A stretch of DNA of 9,637 nucleotides from an uncultured Haemophilus sp. (GTDB lineage Bacteria; Pseudomonadota; Gammaproteobacteria; Enterobacterales; Pasteurellaceae). The translations under genes were made by a program, and so were the position numbers. The DNA lies in the NCBI GenBank assembly GCA_902481695.1, contig CABSXY010000058.1:1-9637 (forward strand). The letters run 5' to 3'. This document shows positions 7,309-9,637 of this stretch, piece by piece (the stretch's first letter is position 1; every line of letters starts with the position of its first letter). The notes beneath the pieces are model-generated. The model saw nothing but the letters and a program-made list of their open reading frames with translations. It ran no database searches and was not told where the DNA came from.

Positions 7309-8196
7309 TTATTTTTTTCGTTTTGCTCGAGGATGGGCTTGATCATACACTTCCGCAAGATGTTGAAAGTTTAAATGCGTATAAATTTGCGTGGTGGATA
7401 AATTACTGTGTCCTAAAAGCTCTTGAACTGCACGCAAATCTGAACTCGCTTCCAGCATGTGAGTGGCGAAAGAGTGACGCAGTTTATGCGGATTGAGATG
7501 GCTGTTTAATCCTTGGCGAATGCCCCAGGTTTCCATTCGTTTTTGAATAGAGCGATGAGTAAGGCGATTTCCCAGTTGGCTCACAAAAAGGGCATCATCT
7601 TTAGGATTAAATAAAGGGCGTACTTTCAACCATTGTTGAATTGCATGAGAAGCATAACGTCCAAAAGGCACAATACGTTCTTTGTTGCCTTTACCAATCA
7701 CTCTTACTTCACGTACACGTGTGTTAATGCTATTGAGATTTAAGCCTTGCAATTCAGATAAGCGAAGCCCTGAGCTATACATTAACTCCATCATGGCGCG
7801 ATCACGCAAATCAATGGGATCTTTACTGTCATTTGAAAGCAATTTTTGGACCTGTTCAGCATCAATATTTTTCGGTAAATGCTTGCCTTGTTTCGGCGCT
7901 GAAATCCCTGTTGCCGGATTGACTTTCATTTGCCCTTGTTGCACAAGATAGCTGAAAAACTGACGCAAAGCAGATAAACGTAATGCCAAGCTCTTTTCTT
8001 TTAAACCTTGCTTACGGCTTTCCGCTAAAATAAGACGAACCACACTAGGATTCACTTGCTGCCAGTGCTGAATACCTTTTTCAGCCAAAATCGCTAAAAT
8101 CGCATCCAGTTGATGTTGATAATTAGTGAGGGTATGTGGGCTTACTTGGCGTTCAATTCGTAAGTAATCCCAATATTGATTGAGGAGCGTATGCAT
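7309..8196 (-). CDS. xerC: Tyrosine recombinase XerC
   Basis: This 295-residue protein is a complete XerC. With XerD and FtsK it resolves chromosome dimers at dif next to the division septum. The N-terminal SAM-like core-binding domain covers about residues 1-85 (RQVSPHTLTNYQHQL at 16-30). The catalytic domain follows, with the full active-site set: R145 in SGLRLSEL, K169 in GKGNKER, H237 and R240 in NPHKLRHSF, H263 in LLGHSNL, and nucleophile Y272 in TTQIYTHLNF. XerC rather than XerD is favoured by the overall sequence and by the neighbouring GNAT gene and tpiA, an arrangement I recall from H. influenzae; the two paralogues are similar, so a small doubt remains. The ATG overlaps the stop of the upstream gene by one base (TAATG), and no clear Shine-Dalgarno precedes it, suggesting translational coupling. 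No dif site is seen nearby. Confidence 0.95.
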   Translation of the reverse strand: MHTLLNQYWDYLRIERQVSPHTLTNYQHQLDAILAILAEKGIQHWQQVNPSVVRLILAESRKQGLKEKSLALRLSALRQFFSYLVQQGQMKVNPATGISAPKQGKHLPKNIDAEQVQKLLSNDSKDPIDLRDRAMMELMYSSGLRLSELQGLNLNSINTRVREVRVIGKGNKERIVPFGRYASHAIQQWLKVRPLFNPKDDALFVSQLGNRLTHRSIQKRMETWGIRQGLNSHLNPHKLRHSFATHMLEASSDLRAVQELLGHSNLSTTQIYTHLNFQHLAEVYDQAHPRAKRKK

Positions 8197-8630
8197 TAGA
8201 GAGTTAATTCAAACAAACTTTTTTTCGTGTTTAGCTTAAATCCTTCGCGTTCTAAAATATTCTGTTGAGCTTGGCTCAATTCCGCCACTAAACGGTTAGA
8301 TTGTGTATAACGGACAAACTCTTTCGCTTTAGAAATAAGGGCAGCATAAATCTCGGCTTGATGTTTGTCTTCTTTTACAAAAATATCGGTTAATTGCCAA
8401 TAGCGTTGTAGTTGTAAAGAGGATAAGCGAGGATAAAGTTGAATAAAACCAATCGCCTGTGAGTTTTCGTTTACAGCAACAAAAAACATGCTTTCATTAA
8501 AACGTATACGATTCGTAAGAAAGGTTAAAGTGCGGTCAGGATTTTCACTCATTCCGTTGGCAAGTCGATAGGCTTCAAAGAGTGGAGCAAGCACTTCTAT
8601 ATTCCATTGTTCGGCTTTGAAAATTTTCAT
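8196..8630 (-). CDS. GNAT-fold protein, putative N-acetyltransferase of unknown substrate
   Basis: This 144-residue protein resembles small GNAT acetyltransferases. It has the beta-strand pair FFVAVNENSQAIGFIQLYP (49-67), the segment SSLQLQRYWQLTDIFV (70-85) that leads into the acetyl-CoA-binding helix, and a C-terminal LEREGFK (126-132) typical of the fold. Where most members have R-x-x-G-x-G/A for the pyrophosphate loop, this one reads H90-Q-A-E93-I-Y95, so the conserved arginine and both glycines are missing. Whether it still acetylates anything is therefore uncertain. The gene is directly upstream of xerC, with a one-base stop/start overlap, and divergent from tpiA; the neighbourhood gives no clue to a substrate. 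It contains an uptake sequence at 8528-8536, read on the coding strand as Asp-Arg-Thr-Leu. The start at 8630 has only a weak upstream AGG, too far away to be convincing. Confidence 0.85.
   Translation of the reverse strand: MKIFKAEQWNIEVLAPLFEAYRLANGMSENPDRTLTFLTNRIRFNESMFFVAVNENSQAIGFIQLYPRLSSLQLQRYWQLTDIFVKEDKHQAEIYAALISKAKEFVRYTQSNRLVAELSQAQQNILEREGFKLNTKKSLFELTL
8528..8536 (+). repeat. DNA uptake sequence, inside the GNAT gene
   Basis: Exact AAGTGCGGT within the minus-strand GNAT-like gene, around residues 32-35. Confidence 0.9.
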
Positions 8631-8695
8631 TGTTACCAGACCTATTTTCCGTTTATTTATAAAATTATTTATTTTTTATCGGTTCCGTACAGTAG

Positions 8696-8701
8696 ATTGT
8701 A
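8696..8701 (-). promoter_or_regulatory. Candidate -10 box for the GNAT-xerC pair
   Basis: TACAAT on the minus strand lies about 65 bp upstream of the GNAT ATG in the 199-bp divergent gap. No good -35 is found at 16-18 bp. The gap is so AT-rich that alternatives such as TATAAA nearer the gene are nearly as good, so this is a weak call. Confidence 0.25.
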
Positions 8702-8782
8702 GCTTTTTAGCACAAAATAATCATCATTTACCCAAAAAAATTTTCAAAATGTGATTTTGCACAAAGAAATCTGCCCAAAGTT

Positions 8783-8791
8783 TGGTATAGT
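8783..8791 (+). promoter_or_regulatory. Extended -10 promoter of tpiA
   Basis: TGGTATAGT combines a TGn extension (8783-8785) with TATAGT (8786-8791), one mismatch from TATAAT, 38 bp before the tpiA ATG. No -35 box is evident at 17 bp, which fits an extended -10 promoter or activator-dependent initiation. Confidence 0.55.
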
Positions 8792-8817
8792 AAACACACT
8801 TTTTATTTATTCAATAT

Positions 8818-8822
8818 GGAGA
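8818..8822 (+). promoter_or_regulatory. Ribosome-binding site of tpiA
   Basis: GGAGA sits 7 bp before the ATG at 8830. It is the cleanest Shine-Dalgarno in the window, as expected for an abundant glycolytic enzyme, and it fixes the start, which also matches the family N-terminus. Confidence 0.8.
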
Positions 8823-8829
8823 AACAAAA

Positions 8830-9621
8830 ATGGCACGTCGTCCTTTAGTGATGGGTAACTGGAAATTAAACGGTTCCAAAGCGTTCACCAAAGAATTAAT
8901 CGAAGGATTAAAAGCAGAATTACACGATGTAACAGGTTGTGATGTGGCAATTGCCCCACCTGTTATGTATTTAGGTACGGCTGAAGCGGCACTTTCTGGT
9001 TGTGGTTGCAGCTGTGGCGGCAAAAGTGTGATTCAGCTAGGTGCACAAAACGTAGATATCAATGTGAAAGGTGCATTTACCGGTGACATTTCTAGCGAAA
9101 TGTTAAAAGATTTTGGTGCAAAATACATCATTATCGGTCACTCTGAGCGTCGTACTTACCATAAAGAAAGCGATGAATTCGTAGCGAAAAAATTTGGTGC
9201 ATTAAAAGAAGCAGGTTTAGTACCAGTATTATGTATTGGTGAAACTGAAGCTGAAAATGAAGCAGGCAAAACGGAAGAAGTATGTGCACGTCAAATTGAT
9301 GCAGTCATCAATGCATTAGGTGTGGAAGCATTTAATGGTGCCGTGATTGCTTATGAACCAATTTGGGCAATCGGTACGGGCAAATCAGCAACTCCAGCAC
9401 AAGCACAAGCTGTTCACGCATTTATCCGTGGTCACATCGCAGCAAAATCACAAGCTGTAGCAGATCAAGTGATCATTCAATACGGTGGTTCAGTAAATGA
9501 TGCTAACGCAGCAGAATTATTCACTCAACCGGATATCGATGGTGCATTAGTAGGCGGTGCTTCACTTAAAGCGCCTGCGTTTGCGGTAATCGTAAAAGCC
9601 GCGGCAGCAGCGAAAAATTAA
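8830..9621 (+). CDS. tpiA: Triosephosphate isomerase
   Basis: This 263-residue TIM barrel interconverts dihydroxyacetone phosphate and glyceraldehyde 3-phosphate in cytoplasmic glycolysis and gluconeogenesis. The catalytic residues are intact: N10 and K12 in GNWKLNG, electrophile H104 in IIGHSERR, and base E176 in AYEPIWAIGTG. That last motif leads into the flexible phosphate-closing loop. The phosphate-binding YGGSV and GALVGGASL segments are near the C-terminus. It is about 8 residues longer than E. coli TpiA because of a loop around residues 56-66 containing C58, C60 and C62; H. influenzae TpiA has a similar loop as I recall. The gene is monocistronic as far as visible, with its own promoter and strong ribosome-binding site. 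The codon choice looks biased toward highly expressed genes (many GCA, GGT, GAA and TTA codons). It has no uptake sequence. Confidence 0.98.
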   Translation: MARRPLVMGNWKLNGSKAFTKELIEGLKAELHDVTGCDVAIAPPVMYLGTAEAALSGCGCSCGGKSVIQLGAQNVDINVKGAFTGDISSEMLKDFGAKYIIIGHSERRTYHKESDEFVAKKFGALKEAGLVPVLCIGETEAENEAGKTEEVCARQIDAVINALGVEAFNGAVIAYEPIWAIGTGKSATPAQAQAVHAFIRGHIAAKSQAVADQVIIQYGGSVNDANAAELFTQPDIDGALVGGASLKAPAFAVIVKAAAAAKN

Positions 9622-9637
9622 TTTTTCTTGCTTTAAA

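Larger units (their letters stand above)
7266..7318 (+). terminator. Hairpin made of two inverted uptake sequences, second terminator between lptD and xerC
   Basis: AAGTGCGGTTAAAAA (7267-7281) pairs with TTTTTGACCGCACTT (7291-7305), 15 bp with a single G-U wobble, around a 9-nt loop. A further possible G-U pair is 7266/7306. Downstream on the plus strand is TTTGTTTATTTTTTT, an adequate U-tract. On the minus strand the hairpin starts 3 bp after the xerC stop but lacks a good U-tract, so it is a better terminator for rightward transcripts. Inverted uptake-sequence pairs acting as terminators are a known feature of Haemophilus genomes. Confidence 0.75.

Noticed and set aside
7269..7496. Plus-strand open frame opposite the end of xerC
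   Set aside because: It overlaps the terminator hairpin and the well-conserved C-terminus of XerC (catalytic Tyr region), and its translation resembles nothing known.
7309..8196. Tyrosine recombinase as an integrase marking a genomic island
   Set aside because: The length, full XerC-type sequence, housekeeping neighbours and absence of a tRNA gene or attachment repeats all point to chromosomal XerC.
8750..8763. TGTGATTTTGCACA upstream of tpiA as a CRP site
   Set aside because: The half-sites are separated by 6 rather than 8 bp, so it does not fit the CRP consensus. It is kept only as an unassigned inverted repeat.
9612..9627. Perfect 16-bp palindrome GAAAAATTAATTTTTC at the end of tpiA, considered as a terminator
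   Set aside because: The stem is nearly all A-T with no loop and would be too weak. The true terminator probably lies beyond the window edge.
1..9637. Mobile elements, CRISPR arrays, tRNA/rRNA genes, toxin-antitoxin or defence systems
   Set aside because: None is visible. Nearly the whole window is accounted for by housekeeping genes with short gaps, and no gap exceeds 200 bp.

Overview
The window looks like a piece of ordinary chromosome from a Pasteurellaceae bacterium, most likely Haemophilus or a close relative. Three things point there. Seven exact copies of the 9-bp Haemophilus-type DNA uptake sequence (AAGTGCGGT or its complement) are scattered through it. The base composition is AT-rich. 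The proteins closely resemble what I recall of H. influenzae and E. coli housekeeping proteins, and the triosephosphate isomerase is close to the H. influenzae one as I remember it. The gene order does not fully match what I recall of H. influenzae Rd, so another Haemophilus species such as H. parainfluenzae is plausible, but I cannot prove the species.

Layout. Positions 1-302 (minus strand) hold the N-terminal 100 codons of a luciferase-like flavin oxidoreductase that runs off the left edge. A 139-bp divergent region follows. Next comes a tightly packed plus-strand cluster: yheS (ABC-F ATPase), yrdD (orphan topoisomerase-type zinc ribbons), tsaC (tRNA t6A synthesis), aroE (shikimate dehydrogenase) and tag (3-methyladenine DNA glycosylase I). 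Gaps are 9 bp or less and two junctions are ATGA overlaps, so it is probably one operon. After 46 bp, with a likely promoter overlapping the end of tag, comes lptD, the outer-membrane LPS/LOS translocon. lptD converges on xerC across an 85-bp gap that contains two successive hairpins; the second is built from an inverted pair of uptake sequences. On the minus strand a small GNAT-like gene overlaps the start of xerC by one base (TAATG). A 199-bp divergent region then leads to tpiA on the plus strand, which is complete just before the right edge.

The genes do unrelated housekeeping jobs: translation support, tRNA modification, aromatic amino-acid synthesis, DNA repair, outer-membrane biogenesis, chromosome dimer resolution and glycolysis. 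The yrdD-tsaC-aroE block matches the gammaproteobacterial arrangement known from E. coli.

I see no mobile element, CRISPR array, RNA gene, prophage or defence system, and nothing that amounts to a new biological system. The items most worth a second look are small: a GNAT protein whose acetyl-CoA loop has lost its usual Arg and Gly residues, a Cys-rich insertion in TpiA, an uptake sequence coinciding with a short insertion in YheS, and the uptake-sequence hairpin between lptD and xerC.
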